The position numbers and the translations under genes are program-made. The notes beneath the pieces were generated by a model. The model made no database searches. It had not been told where the DNA came from and saw only the letters and a list, made by a program, of their open reading frames with translations. Of a stretch of DNA of 64,000 nucleotides, positions 25,658-34,271 are shown in pieces. Position 1 is the first letter of the stretch. Every line of letters starts with the position of its first letter. This DNA is from Roseibium marinum (GTDB lineage: Bacteria > Pseudomonadota > Alphaproteobacteria > Rhizobiales > Stappiaceae), in contig NZ_PPCN01000012.1 in the NCBI RefSeq assembly GCF_002906165.1, positions 118,006-182,005 on the forward strand. The letters are read 5' to 3'.

Positions 25658-26629
25658 TTACGCAGCCTCCTCTTCTTCGCCCAGAAACGGTTCGACCGGA
25701 CCTTCGGGCCCGAACCGTCCCAGCCGCTTTATTTCCCATTCCAGCCTGATACCGCTGTGTTTCAGAACCCGCGCCCGCACGGTTTCTCCGAGCAGCTCCA
25801 GATCGTGTCCGCTGGCGTCGCCTGTGTTGATCATGAAATTGCAGTGCATTTCCGACATTTGCGCACCGCCGACCATCAGTCCCCGGCACCCGGCCGCGTC
25901 GATGACCTTCCAGGCCGAGGTTCCAGGCGGGTTCTTGAAGGTCGAGCCGCCTGTCTTTTCCCGGATCGGCTGCGCCTTTTCCCGGTGCGCGGCGACATCC
26001 GCCATTTCCGCGCGGATCGACGCCTCGTCGCGCGGCACACCCTCAAAAACGGCGGCGGTGAAAATCAGATCTTTCGGGGCCGAAGAATGCCTGTAGGCAT
26101 AGCTCAAGTCGGCATTGGTCAGCACATGACGGTTGCCGTCGCGGTCGAAGGCGGTGAGTTCCACCATCCGCTCGCGGGTTTCCGTTCCATGGGCGCCCGC
26201 GTTCATGCGAAGGGCGCCGCCCAGACCTCCTGGAATGCCCGTGTAAAACGCAAAGCCGCCCAGACCAGCCTCCGCGGCAGCCTCCGCAAGCCGTTTGTCG
26301 GGCACGGCAGCCCCCGCGCTGAGCCTGTTGCCGCCGATTTCCTCGATGGACCCGAAGCCCCTGGCGCTCAGGCGTATGACAACACCTTCCAGTCCGCCGT
26401 CCCGGACCAGGAGGTTCGAACCGAGACCGACCGGAAGAACGGGTATGTCCTTCGGCAGTTTCTTCAGGAACGCCGAAAGATCCGCCTCGTCGGCCGGCTG
26501 GAACATGAGCTGCGCCGGACCGCCGGTGCGCAGCCACGTTACGGCGGAGAGCGGCTGATTGGCGGTCAGCCTGCCGCGAATACCTTCGCCAAGGTCGGGG
26601 ACGGTTTCAAGGAGATCGGGAAAACCCAT
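25658..26629 (-). CDS. murB: UDP-N-acetylenolpyruvoylglucosamine reductase
   Basis: 323 aa, FAD- and NADPH-dependent enzyme completing UDP-MurNAc. It is the type II class (no extra Tyr loop). FAD-binding segment: TWLRTGGPAQLMFQPADEADLSAFL, with PVLPVGLGSNLLVRDGGLEGVVI and AGAAVPDKRLAEAAAEAGLGGFAFYTGIPGGLGGALRMNAGAHG. The catalytic Ser lies in KTGGSTFKNPPG, and the C-terminal Glu region is FMINTGDASGHDLELLGE. It sits 12 bp downstream of murC. Confidence 0.96.
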   Translation of the reverse strand: MGFPDLLETVPDLGEGIRGRLTANQPLSAVTWLRTGGPAQLMFQPADEADLSAFLKKLPKDIPVLPVGLGSNLLVRDGGLEGVVIRLSARGFGSIEEIGGNRLSAGAAVPDKRLAEAAAEAGLGGFAFYTGIPGGLGGALRMNAGAHGTETRERMVELTAFDRDGNRHVLTNADLSYAYRHSSAPKDLIFTAAVFEGVPRDEASIRAEMADVAAHREKAQPIREKTGGSTFKNPPGTSAWKVIDAAGCRGLMVGGAQMSEMHCNFMINTGDASGHDLELLGETVRARVLKHSGIRLEWEIKRLGRFGPEGPVEPFLGEEEEAA

Positions 26630-26641
26630 TGCAAATCTCCC

Positions 26642-28042
26642 TCAGAGCGCTTCGAGCTGTTTCGGCAGCGCATAAGCCCATTGGGTGATGTTGCCCGCTC
26701 CCAGGCAGATCACGAAATCTCCCGGACCGGCCAGCTCCTTCACGAGCGCAGGCAACTCGTCAGGACTTTCGATGGCCCGGACATTCCGGTGCCCCCGGGT
26801 TTTCATACCCGAGACCAGATCGGTATGCGCGGCCCCTTCTATCGGCTGTTCGCCCGCGGCATAAACCGGTGCGATGATCACCGCGTCGGCGTCGTTGAAG
26901 CAATTCGAGAAGTCATCGAACAGGCTGGCGAGCCTTGAATATCGATGCGGCTGCATGATCGCGATGACCCTGCCCTGGGTCGACTCGCGCGCCGCATGCA
27001 ACACCGCCTTGATCTCAACCGGGTGATGACCGTAGTCGTCGAAGATCTGAATGCCACCGACCGTTCCCGTCAGGGTGAAACGGCGCTTGACGCCGCCAAA
27101 GGTGGATATGCCCTTCTTCAGATCTTCAGGCCCCACCCCGAGCTGGGAAGCCACCGCAAGGGCGGCTGTGGCGTTGGAGACGTTGTGCAGGCCCGGCATC
27201 GGTAAAACCAGGTCCTTCAGCTCGATCACCTCACCTGTCCGGCGGTCGCGGATGGTCACCGAGAAAACCGATTTTCCCCCGTCCATGGAGACGTCTTTGA
27301 AGCGGACATCGGCTTGTGGATTGGTCCCGTAGGTAACGACGCGCCGGTCCTCGATCGCGCCGATCATGGTCTGCACTTCGGGATGGTCCAGGCACATCAC
27401 CGCAAATCCGTAGAAGGGCACATTTTCCACGAATTGCCGGAAGGCGGCACGGACCCCGGCAAAGTCCCCGTAATGATCGAGATGCTCCGGATCGATATTG
27501 GTGACGACGGCGACATCCGCCGGAAGCTTGACGAAGGTGCCGTCGCTTTCATCGGCTTCCACCACCATCCAGTCGCCCTTGCCCATGCGGGCATTCGTTC
27601 CGTAGGCATTGATGATGCCGCCATTGATGACCGTTGGGTCGAGATGGCCCGCGTCCAGAAGCGCCGCCACCATGGAGGTGGTCGTGGTCTTGCCATGTGT
27701 TCCGCCGACCGCGATGGCCTGCTTGAAGCGCATCAGTTCGGCAAGCATTTCCGCGCGCCGCACCACCGGAATCAGCTTCTCGCGGGCCGCAACCAGCTCC
27801 GGATTGTCCTTCCTGATCGCGGAAGACACCACGAGCACTTCCGCGTCGCCGAGATTGTCGGCCGCATGGCCGACCTTAACCTCAATGCCATGGGACCTGA
27901 GGCGTTGCACATTGGCGTTTTCGGCCATGTCGGACCCCTGGACCTGATAGCCGAGGGTCTTGAGCACCTCGGCAATCCCGCTCATGCCGATCCCGCCGAT
28001 CCCGACAAAATGGACGGGTCCGATATCCTGCGGCATTTTCAT
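26642..28042 (-). CDS. murC: UDP-N-acetylmuramate--L-alanine ligase
   Basis: 466 aa from the ATG at 28042 (MKMPQDIGPVHFVGIGGIGM). The ATG overlaps the murG stop (ATGA), and the much longer open frame upstream is the shadow of murG. It adds the first amino acid of the stem peptide. The N-terminal Rossmann motif GIGGIGMSGIAEVL, ATP-binding GTHGKTTTTSMVAALLD, Mur-ligase motifs EADESDGTF and NIDPEHLDHY, and DDYGHHPVEIKAVL are all present. The length is typical. Confidence 0.97.
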   Translation of the reverse strand: MKMPQDIGPVHFVGIGGIGMSGIAEVLKTLGYQVQGSDMAENANVQRLRSHGIEVKVGHAADNLGDAEVLVVSSAIRKDNPELVAAREKLIPVVRRAEMLAELMRFKQAIAVGGTHGKTTTTSMVAALLDAGHLDPTVINGGIINAYGTNARMGKGDWMVVEADESDGTFVKLPADVAVVTNIDPEHLDHYGDFAGVRAAFRQFVENVPFYGFAVMCLDHPEVQTMIGAIEDRRVVTYGTNPQADVRFKDVSMDGGKSVFSVTIRDRRTGEVIELKDLVLPMPGLHNVSNATAALAVASQLGVGPEDLKKGISTFGGVKRRFTLTGTVGGIQIFDDYGHHPVEIKAVLHAARESTQGRVIAIMQPHRYSRLASLFDDFSNCFNDADAVIIAPVYAAGEQPIEGAAHTDLVSGMKTRGHRNVRAIESPDELPALVKELAGPGDFVICLGAGNITQWAYALPKQLEAL

Positions 28043-29145
28043 GGCCGTTCTCCTTGTTTGCTGGCGACCCTTTCGACAAGGTCCGCGAGACGTTTCACCG
28101 CGTCCGGCCTGGCGACGCCGCGGGCGTTTTCGGCCGCCGTCGCAAGCATGTCCGGCGTTTCCATGAAACGGATGATTTCCCTGGCAAGACGCTCGGGATG
28201 CAGATCCACCTGCCGGATCGGCCAGGCGCCGCCGGCCTTTTCCAGAACCCTTGCATTGGCGGCCTGGTCCTGATCGATCGCACCGGGCAGCGGTACCAGT
28301 ATCGACGGCCGGCCAAGCACGCTGAGCTCGCTGACCGAAGAGGCACCGGACCGGCAAAGAACCAGATGCGCCTGGGCGATGCGCTGCGGCATGTCCTGGA
28401 AGAAAGGCGCGCATTCGGCCTGAACCCCGAGCGCATCGTAGGCTTTCTGCACCCGCTCCATGTCTTCCGGACGGCATTGCTGCACGATCCTGAGTCTGGC
28501 GCGTATGCCGGCCGGAAGTTCTTCAAGCGCCGGCGGGACGAGGTCGGAGAAAAACCTTGCCCCTTGCGACCCGCCGAAGATAAGCAGCTTGAATTCTCCG
28601 CCCGGAAGCGGCGCGGCGTAGGGAAGCTCCGCCGCCTTCAGCACCGCGTCGCGAACCGGGTTGCCGGTTTCGACAAGCTTGCGCTCCAGGTCCTCGGCCA
28701 GGTCGCCGATGGGTACGCTCGTGGCAATCGCGGTAACGCCCTTCGCCAGCAATCTGTTCGCCCGGCCCATGACGCCATTGGCTTCATGCAATATGGAAGG
28801 CGTTCCCGTCAGGCGGGCGGCATACATCGGCGGGAATGTTGGATAACCACCGAATCCGGCGACGACATCCGGTTTGAGCGCCCGGATCAGCGAGCGGGCC
28901 TGAAGCGTGCCGCGCAGCAGGCTGAAAGCCGTTCTGGCAAGCGAAACCGGATTGCGGCCCCGGATGGTTTGCGATGCAATGATATGCACCTTGCGGGCCG
29001 GAAAGGCCGCACCGTATCTGTCGGCCCGCTCGTCCGTCGCCAGTTCAACGCTCCAGCCGCGCCGGAGGAGTTCACTGGCAAGGGCCTGTGCGGGGAAAAG
29101 GTGGCCGCCGGTTCCGCCGGCCGTCAGTAATACTGTTTTGCTCAT
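28039..29145 (-). CDS. murG: Undecaprenyl-PP-MurNAc-pentapeptide GlcNAc transferase
   Basis: 368 aa, GT28 glycosyltransferase on the inner face of the membrane. It converts lipid I to lipid II with UDP-GlcNAc. Family motifs: LLTAGGTGGHLFPAQALASELLRRGW, GFGGYPTFPPMYAARLTGTPSILHEANGVMGRANRLLA, a second G-loop LLIFGGSQGARFFSDLVP, and CRSGASSVSELSVLGRPSILVPLPGAIDQDQAANA, which binds UDP. It is 35 bp after ftsW and overlaps murC by 4 bp. Confidence 0.97.
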   Translation of the reverse strand: MSKTVLLTAGGTGGHLFPAQALASELLRRGWSVELATDERADRYGAAFPARKVHIIASQTIRGRNPVSLARTAFSLLRGTLQARSLIRALKPDVVAGFGGYPTFPPMYAARLTGTPSILHEANGVMGRANRLLAKGVTAIATSVPIGDLAEDLERKLVETGNPVRDAVLKAAELPYAAPLPGGEFKLLIFGGSQGARFFSDLVPPALEELPAGIRARLRIVQQCRPEDMERVQKAYDALGVQAECAPFFQDMPQRIAQAHLVLCRSGASSVSELSVLGRPSILVPLPGAIDQDQAANARVLEKAGGAWPIRQVDLHPERLAREIIRFMETPDMLATAAENARGVARPDAVKRLADLVERVASKQGERP

Positions 29146-29180
29146 AAGATCCGGCTTCTGGCCTTGCGTTTGATCCGGCG

Positions 29181-30338
29181 TTACATCAACGACGATGGCG
29201 ACAACCTGCTCACGGTGACGGCCTCACCGCGGGAGGTCTGCGGCCGTCTGCGGGTCAGGGCCAGAATGGCGCCGGCCGTCATGGCCGACGAAAAAAGCGA
29301 CGAGCCTCCATACGAAATGAAAGGCAGGGTCATGCCCTTTGACGGCATGAGATGCAGGTTGACCGCAAGATTGATGGTTGCCTGAAGGCCGAATAGAACG
29401 ACAAGTCCAGCCGTCGCGAGACGGCTGAAGGCATCCTGATCCCGTCCGGCATGGTTCAGGCCGCGAATGACGATAAAGGCGAAGACGGAGACCAGCAGCA
29501 GGCAGGCCACCACGCCGAACTCCTCGCCGACAACCGCGAAGATGAAGTCCGTATGGCTGTCGGGAAGAATGCGCTTGATCGTGCCCTCTCCCGGTCCGCG
29601 CCCGAACCAGCCCCCTGCCAGGAAGGAATCCATCGCGGTATCGACCTGGAAGGTATCCCCGGAACTCGGGTCCAGGAACCGGTCAACGCGGTTGGTCACA
29701 TGCGGCAGGAAGGCATAGGCGGCAAACAGCCCGGCGACGCCGATCAGCCCCAGCGCCAGGATGAGGATCCAGGAAATGCCGTTGAGAAAGAAAAGCCCAG
29801 CCCAGACCAGCCCCAAAAGCATGGTCTGGCCGAAATCGGGCTGCGCGATCAGCAGCGCGGCGCAGATGGCAAACAGCACAAAGGCGAACAGCACCCCCGG
29901 AACCTCCCGGCGGCGGCCGCTTTCCGACAGCAGGAAGGCAATCAGCACCACGAAGGCCGGCTTCAGGAATTCGGACGGTTGCAGGGAGAACCCGGCGATA
30001 TAGATCCAGCGCCGTGCGCCCTTTGCTTCGAACCCAGCGAACAGCGTCGCAACCATCAGGACCAGCGAGACGACGAACACGATCAGCGCGGCGCGCCGGA
30101 TCGCCCGCGGCGACATGAGCGACGCCGCCAGCATGATGGTGACGGCCGGCAGGAGAAAGAGAGCCTGGCGCTTGACGAAGAAAAAGGTATCGACACCGAT
30201 CCGTTCGGCAACGGGCGGACTGGCGGCGAAGGACAGCACCACGCCCCCGACCATCAGCAGACCGAAGGCCGCGAGCAGATAGTGATCCACGGTCCAGAGC
30301 CACTCGGCGAACCGGCTGCGATCTGCGCGTGATACCAT
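29181..30338 (-). CDS. ftsW: Septal peptidoglycan glycosyltransferase FtsW
   Basis: 385 aa, SEDS-family polytopic protein with about 10 transmembrane helices. It polymerises lipid II at the septum with FtsI. Recognisable segments: LMVGGVVLSFAASPPVAERI, GARRWIYIAGFSLQPSEFLKPAFVV (SEDS signature with catalytic-site neighbours), LAGGWFGRGPGEGTIKRILPDSHTDFIFAVVGEEFGVVACL, and LHLMPSKGMTLPFISYGGSS. The start abuts the murD stop directly. Confidence 0.95.
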   Translation of the reverse strand: MVSRADRSRFAEWLWTVDHYLLAAFGLLMVGGVVLSFAASPPVAERIGVDTFFFVKRQALFLLPAVTIMLAASLMSPRAIRRAALIVFVVSLVLMVATLFAGFEAKGARRWIYIAGFSLQPSEFLKPAFVVLIAFLLSESGRRREVPGVLFAFVLFAICAALLIAQPDFGQTMLLGLVWAGLFFLNGISWILILALGLIGVAGLFAAYAFLPHVTNRVDRFLDPSSGDTFQVDTAMDSFLAGGWFGRGPGEGTIKRILPDSHTDFIFAVVGEEFGVVACLLLVSVFAFIVIRGLNHAGRDQDAFSRLATAGLVVLFGLQATINLAVNLHLMPSKGMTLPFISYGGSSLFSSAMTAGAILALTRRRPQTSRGEAVTVSRLSPSSLM

Positions 30339-31739
30339 CTAGGCGACCTCCTGCGTATTGCCGGCATCAGGCAAGGCACGCACAGCGTCCACAAAAGCTG
30401 CGCCACGCAGTTCGAAGTTCCGGTATTGGTCGAAGCTGGCGCAGGCGGGCGAAAGCAGAATGGCGATCTCTTCCGCCCCGTCCTCGGCCGCCTCGCAGGT
30501 CGCGTCGGCCACCGCTTGCTGCAGCGTGCCGCTGATCTTGTACGGCACCCGGCCTTCCAGCGTCCCGGCGAAATCCTCCGCCGCTTCCCCGATCAGAAAT
30601 GTCTTGGCGATCTTCGGAAAATATTCGTCCAGCGAGGAAATACCTCCTGCCTTGGCCCGTCCGCCCGCGATCCAGTAAATCCTCTCGAAGCTGGCAAGCG
30701 CCCTTGCGGCCGCATCGGCGTTGGTGGCTTTGGAATCGTTGATAAAGAGCACCCGTCCCTGTTTGGCCACAACTTCCATGCGGTGGTGCAGGCCCGGGAA
30801 CGACGTAAAAGCCGCCGCGATCCTTCCAGCGGGAATCTCCAGTGCTCTGAGAGCTGCAAAGGCTGCGGCCGCATTCTGGCCATTATGGTCGCCGCGCAGG
30901 CTGTCGATTCCGCCCAGAAGCGCAACTTCGCTCTGGCTGCCGTCCCGCGCTTCGATCAGGCGGCCGTGACGGGCATAGATACCGCTGGTGAGTTCGTGCT
31001 CCCCGGCAATCCGGCAGACCGGTTTGCGCGCGAGTTCCAGCCGATCTGCGATCGAAGAGGACATTTGATCGTCGACCCCGACAACCGCGACCTTGGCCCC
31101 GGCCACCAGGCGTTCCTTGATCGCGGCATAGTTTTCGATGGTGCCGTGCCGGTCGAGATGATCCGGCGACAGGTTCATGAGCAAGCCGACGGTCGGGTCC
31201 AGCGTCGGTGAAAGGTCGATCTGGTAGGAAGAGCATTCGATCACGTAGTGGCGGCCCGGCTGCGGCGGTTCCAATTCCAGAACCGGTGTGCCGATATTGC
31301 CACCGACCTGCACATCAAGGCCCAGTTCGCGCAGGAGATGACCGATCAGCGCCGTCGTGGTCGATTTTCCGTTGGTGCCCGTGATCGCGATCAGGGGTGC
31401 GTCCGGGCAGATCTTGCGCCGTTCGCGGCAGAAGAGTTCCACATCGCCGACGATCTCCACACCGGCCTCGCGGGCAAGATCCACCGACCAGTGCGGCACC
31501 GGATGGGTCAGCGGCACGCCGGGAGCCAGAACCAGGGCGGCGATGCCGCTCCAGTCCAGTTCGCGCAGGTCGCGGGTGTCGAGCCCTTCGCCTGCCGCCT
31601 GCTCGACCCGGTCTTCATTGTCATCGAAACACACCACATTCGCGCCGCCCAGTTTGAGCGCGCGCGCCGTCGCCAGCCCGGACCCGCCAAGCCCGAACAG
31701 TGCGACATTGACGTTTTCAAATGTGGTGACAGGGATCAT
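30339..31739 (-). CDS. murD: UDP-N-acetylmuramoylalanine--D-glutamate ligase
   Basis: 466 aa, cytosolic Mur ligase adding D-Glu. N-terminal UDP-binding domain: VALFGLGGSGLATARALKLGGANVVCFDD. ATP site: ITGTNGKSTTTALIGHLL. Later motifs are ECSSYQIDLSPTLDPTVGLLMNLSPDHLDRHGTIENYAAIK, FPGLHHRMEVVAKQGRVLFINDSKATNADA and ILLSPACASFDQYRNFELRG. It lies 5 bp downstream of mraY. Confidence 0.97.
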   Translation of the reverse strand: MIPVTTFENVNVALFGLGGSGLATARALKLGGANVVCFDDNEDRVEQAAGEGLDTRDLRELDWSGIAALVLAPGVPLTHPVPHWSVDLAREAGVEIVGDVELFCRERRKICPDAPLIAITGTNGKSTTTALIGHLLRELGLDVQVGGNIGTPVLELEPPQPGRHYVIECSSYQIDLSPTLDPTVGLLMNLSPDHLDRHGTIENYAAIKERLVAGAKVAVVGVDDQMSSSIADRLELARKPVCRIAGEHELTSGIYARHGRLIEARDGSQSEVALLGGIDSLRGDHNGQNAAAAFAALRALEIPAGRIAAAFTSFPGLHHRMEVVAKQGRVLFINDSKATNADAAARALASFERIYWIAGGRAKAGGISSLDEYFPKIAKTFLIGEAAEDFAGTLEGRVPYKISGTLQQAVADATCEAAEDGAEEIAILLSPACASFDQYRNFELRGAAFVDAVRALPDAGNTQEVA

Positions 31740-31744
31740 TCGGC

Positions 31745-32830
31745 TTACCTCAGCTTCAGTGTGGCAAGACCAAGCAGGGCCAGAACGACGGCAATGATCC
31801 AGAAACGGATCACCACCTGGCTTTCCGTCCAGCCCATGATCTCGAAATGATGGTGGATCGGCGCCATCCGGAAGACGCGCTTGCCCGTCAGCTTGAAGGA
31901 GATGACCTGCACGATCACCGAAACGGCCTCAAGTACGAAAAGGCCCCCGATGATGGCCAGAACGATCTCGTGCTTTGTGGCAACCGCGATTGCGCCGATC
32001 ATGCCGCCGAGCGCCAGGGAGCCGGTGTCGCCCATGAAGATGGCGGCCGGCGGCGCGTTGAACCACAGGAACCCGAGGCCCGCGCCGATCACCGCACCGC
32101 AGATCACGGCCAGTTCACCCGTCCCGGCGACATGATGAATCTGCAGGTAATTCGCGAAGACCGCATTGCCCGACAGATAGGCAATCAGCCCGAAGGAGGC
32201 ACAGGCGATCATCACCGGCACGATGGCGAGCCCGTCCAGTCCGTCGGTCAGGTTGACGGCATTGCCGGCGCCGACCATGACGAAGGCGGCGAAGGGAATG
32301 AAAATCAGACCGAGATTGAGCGTGAAATCCTTGATGAACGGGAAGGTGACCGCTTCGGAAGACTGGGACGTATCGAGAATTGTAACCGCGAAGGCGGCGA
32401 TGCCCGCAATCAGGAACTCCAGCCCCAGACGCGCCTTGCCGCCAAAGCCCTTGTGCGACGACTTGGTCACCTTCAGATAGTCGTCGTAAAAACCGATACC
32501 GCCGAAACCGAGCGTGACCCCTGTCACCACCCAGACATAGGGGTTGGAAAGATCCGACCACAGGAGGGCGGCAACCAGAGCGCCGGACAGGATCATCAGC
32601 CCGCCCATGGTGGGCGTGCCTTTCTTGGTCAGGAGATGGCTTTCCGGACCGTCGGCGCGGATCGGCTGGCCGTGTCCCTGGCGAATTCGCAGACTGGAAA
32701 TGATTTTCGGTCCGAACAGGAATACAAAAAACAGGGCGGTCATGATTGCCCCGCCTGTGCGGAACGTAATGTACCGGAAGACGTTCAGTGCGGAGATCTG
32801 ATCAGCAAATTGCCCTAAAAAATAAAACAT
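31745..32830 (-). CDS. mraY: Phospho-N-acetylmuramoyl-pentapeptide transferase
   Basis: 361 aa, polytopic inner-membrane enzyme that makes lipid I from UDP-MurNAc-pentapeptide and undecaprenyl phosphate. Signature TKKGTPTMGGLMIL near the N-terminus, the Asp-rich site FYDDYLKVTKSSHKGF, the NLTDGLDGLAI motif, and the C-terminal HHHFEIMGWTESQVVIRFWI. About ten transmembrane helices are evident. The length is standard. It lies 10 bp downstream of murF. Confidence 0.97.
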   Translation of the reverse strand: MFYFLGQFADQISALNVFRYITFRTGGAIMTALFFVFLFGPKIISSLRIRQGHGQPIRADGPESHLLTKKGTPTMGGLMILSGALVAALLWSDLSNPYVWVVTGVTLGFGGIGFYDDYLKVTKSSHKGFGGKARLGLEFLIAGIAAFAVTILDTSQSSEAVTFPFIKDFTLNLGLIFIPFAAFVMVGAGNAVNLTDGLDGLAIVPVMIACASFGLIAYLSGNAVFANYLQIHHVAGTGELAVICGAVIGAGLGFLWFNAPPAAIFMGDTGSLALGGMIGAIAVATKHEIVLAIIGGLFVLEAVSVIVQVISFKLTGKRVFRMAPIHHHFEIMGWTESQVVIRFWIIAVVLALLGLATLKLR

Positions 32831-32840
32831 CAGTTATCCC

Positions 32841-34271
32841 TTATGCCGCTGCGCTATCGTCCGCAGGCGGATATTCTCTTTTCAGGGCTTCGACAAGCGG
32901 GCCCATCCGGGTTCCGAGCGATCCCTTGATCATAACAACATCGCCCGGCCGTACGTCGCTCAAAAGCACGTCTTCCAGATCTTTTGCGTCCTCACAGAAA
33001 TGCGCCCGAAGGTCATGCGGTAACTGTTTCCACAGCGCGTGCATATGCGGGCCCGCACAATAGACCGCGTCGATCTGTGCATCGCTGATCGGCTGACTGA
33101 GCTCGGCATGCAGGCGGTCGGCGTCCTCGCCGAGTTCGCGCATGTCACCAATCACCGCAATGCGCCGGCCGGGCCGTTTGATCGGCGCTTCCCCCAGAAC
33201 GGCGAACGCTGCGCGCATCGACGCCGGATTGGCATTGTAGCTTTCGTCGATGAGATTGAGTTCTCCGCCCGGCAGCGGCAGCCGGCTCACCTGCCCGCGC
33301 CCTTTCGGCGCACGCATCGTGTCCAGCGCCAGCCCTGCCTTGGCGAGATCCGCGCCGAGATCCGCCACGGCGGTCAGGACGGCGAGGCTGTTTTTCACAT
33401 GATGCTTGCCGGGAGCGCCGATCTTGTAGGTAATTTCCTGACCCAGAATGCTGGCGTCCACACTCGACCCCGCCGGGTATCCGACCGCCTTTTCAATATG
33501 ACTGTCGGCAGCAGGGTTCTCGCCGAAGGTGTGGATCCTGGCGACACCGGCCGTTGCCGCCAGAAATTTCAGCAGGTCGAACTGGAGATTGTCCCTGTTG
33601 AGGATGGCGACGCCATCGGGCTCCAGACCTTCGAAAATTTCGGCTTTCGCCTTGGCGATCTTTTCGACGGAATCGAAATACTCAAGATGCACCGGCTGCA
33701 CGGTTGTGATGATCGCCGCATGCGGACGCACCATCTTTACCAGGGGAATGATTTCCCCGGCATGGTTCATGCCGATCTCGAAGATGCCGTAGTTCGCATC
33801 CGCCGGCATGCGCGCCAAAGTGAGCGGCACACCCCAATGATTGTTGAAAGACGCAACGGAAGCATGCACCTTGCCGGAAGGTTCCAGCGCAAGCCGGAGG
33901 GCTTCCTTGGTTCCTGTTTTGCCGACAGAACCGGTCACAGCCACGATGCGGGCGCCGGTGCGGGCGCGGGCCGCGACACCAAGACCGCGCAAGGCTTCCA
34001 GCGGATCGGCAACCACGACATAACGGCCGTCTTCGGGCAATTCCGTCAGCCGCTCTTCGGCGACCAGCGCAAGCGATGCCCCCGCTTCCAGCGCCGCAGT
34101 CACGTAATTGTGGCCGTCAAGCCGGTCGCCCTTGATCGCGACGAAGGCATCGCCGGGTTCAAGCGTGCGACTGTCGATGGATATTCCGGTAATTTCCGCG
34201 CCAATATCGCCCCTGGTACTGCCGCCGGCAGCTTCTACAAAGGCATCCAAAGTCCAAAGCGGATCGCTCAT
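32841..34271 (-). CDS. murF: UDP-MurNAc-tripeptide--D-alanyl-D-alanine ligase
   Basis: 476 aa, Mur ligase adding the D-Ala-D-Ala made by Ddl. The N-terminal domain GISIDSRTLEPGDAFVAIKGDRLDGHNYV is typical of MurF. The P-loop reads VTGSVGKTGTKEALRLAL (MurF usually has GS-GKT-TKE). Also visible: NNHWGVPLTLARMPADANYGIFEIGMNHAGEI, LIDESYNANPASMRAAFAVL and VMIKGSLGTRMGPLVEAL. It overlaps murE by 4 bp (ATGA). Confidence 0.97.
   Translation of the reverse strand: MSDPLWTLDAFVEAAGGSTRGDIGAEITGISIDSRTLEPGDAFVAIKGDRLDGHNYVTAALEAGASLALVAEERLTELPEDGRYVVVADPLEALRGLGVAARARTGARIVAVTGSVGKTGTKEALRLALEPSGKVHASVASFNNHWGVPLTLARMPADANYGIFEIGMNHAGEIIPLVKMVRPHAAIITTVQPVHLEYFDSVEKIAKAKAEIFEGLEPDGVAILNRDNLQFDLLKFLAATAGVARIHTFGENPAADSHIEKAVGYPAGSSVDASILGQEITYKIGAPGKHHVKNSLAVLTAVADLGADLAKAGLALDTMRAPKGRGQVSRLPLPGGELNLIDESYNANPASMRAAFAVLGEAPIKRPGRRIAVIGDMRELGEDADRLHAELSQPISDAQIDAVYCAGPHMHALWKQLPHDLRAHFCEDAKDLEDVLLSDVRPGDVVMIKGSLGTRMGPLVEALKREYPPADDSAAA

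Noticed and set aside
28043..28477. 435-bp N-terminal extension of murC
   Set aside because: It lies inside murG in another frame; the murC start with ATGA overlap is the family start.
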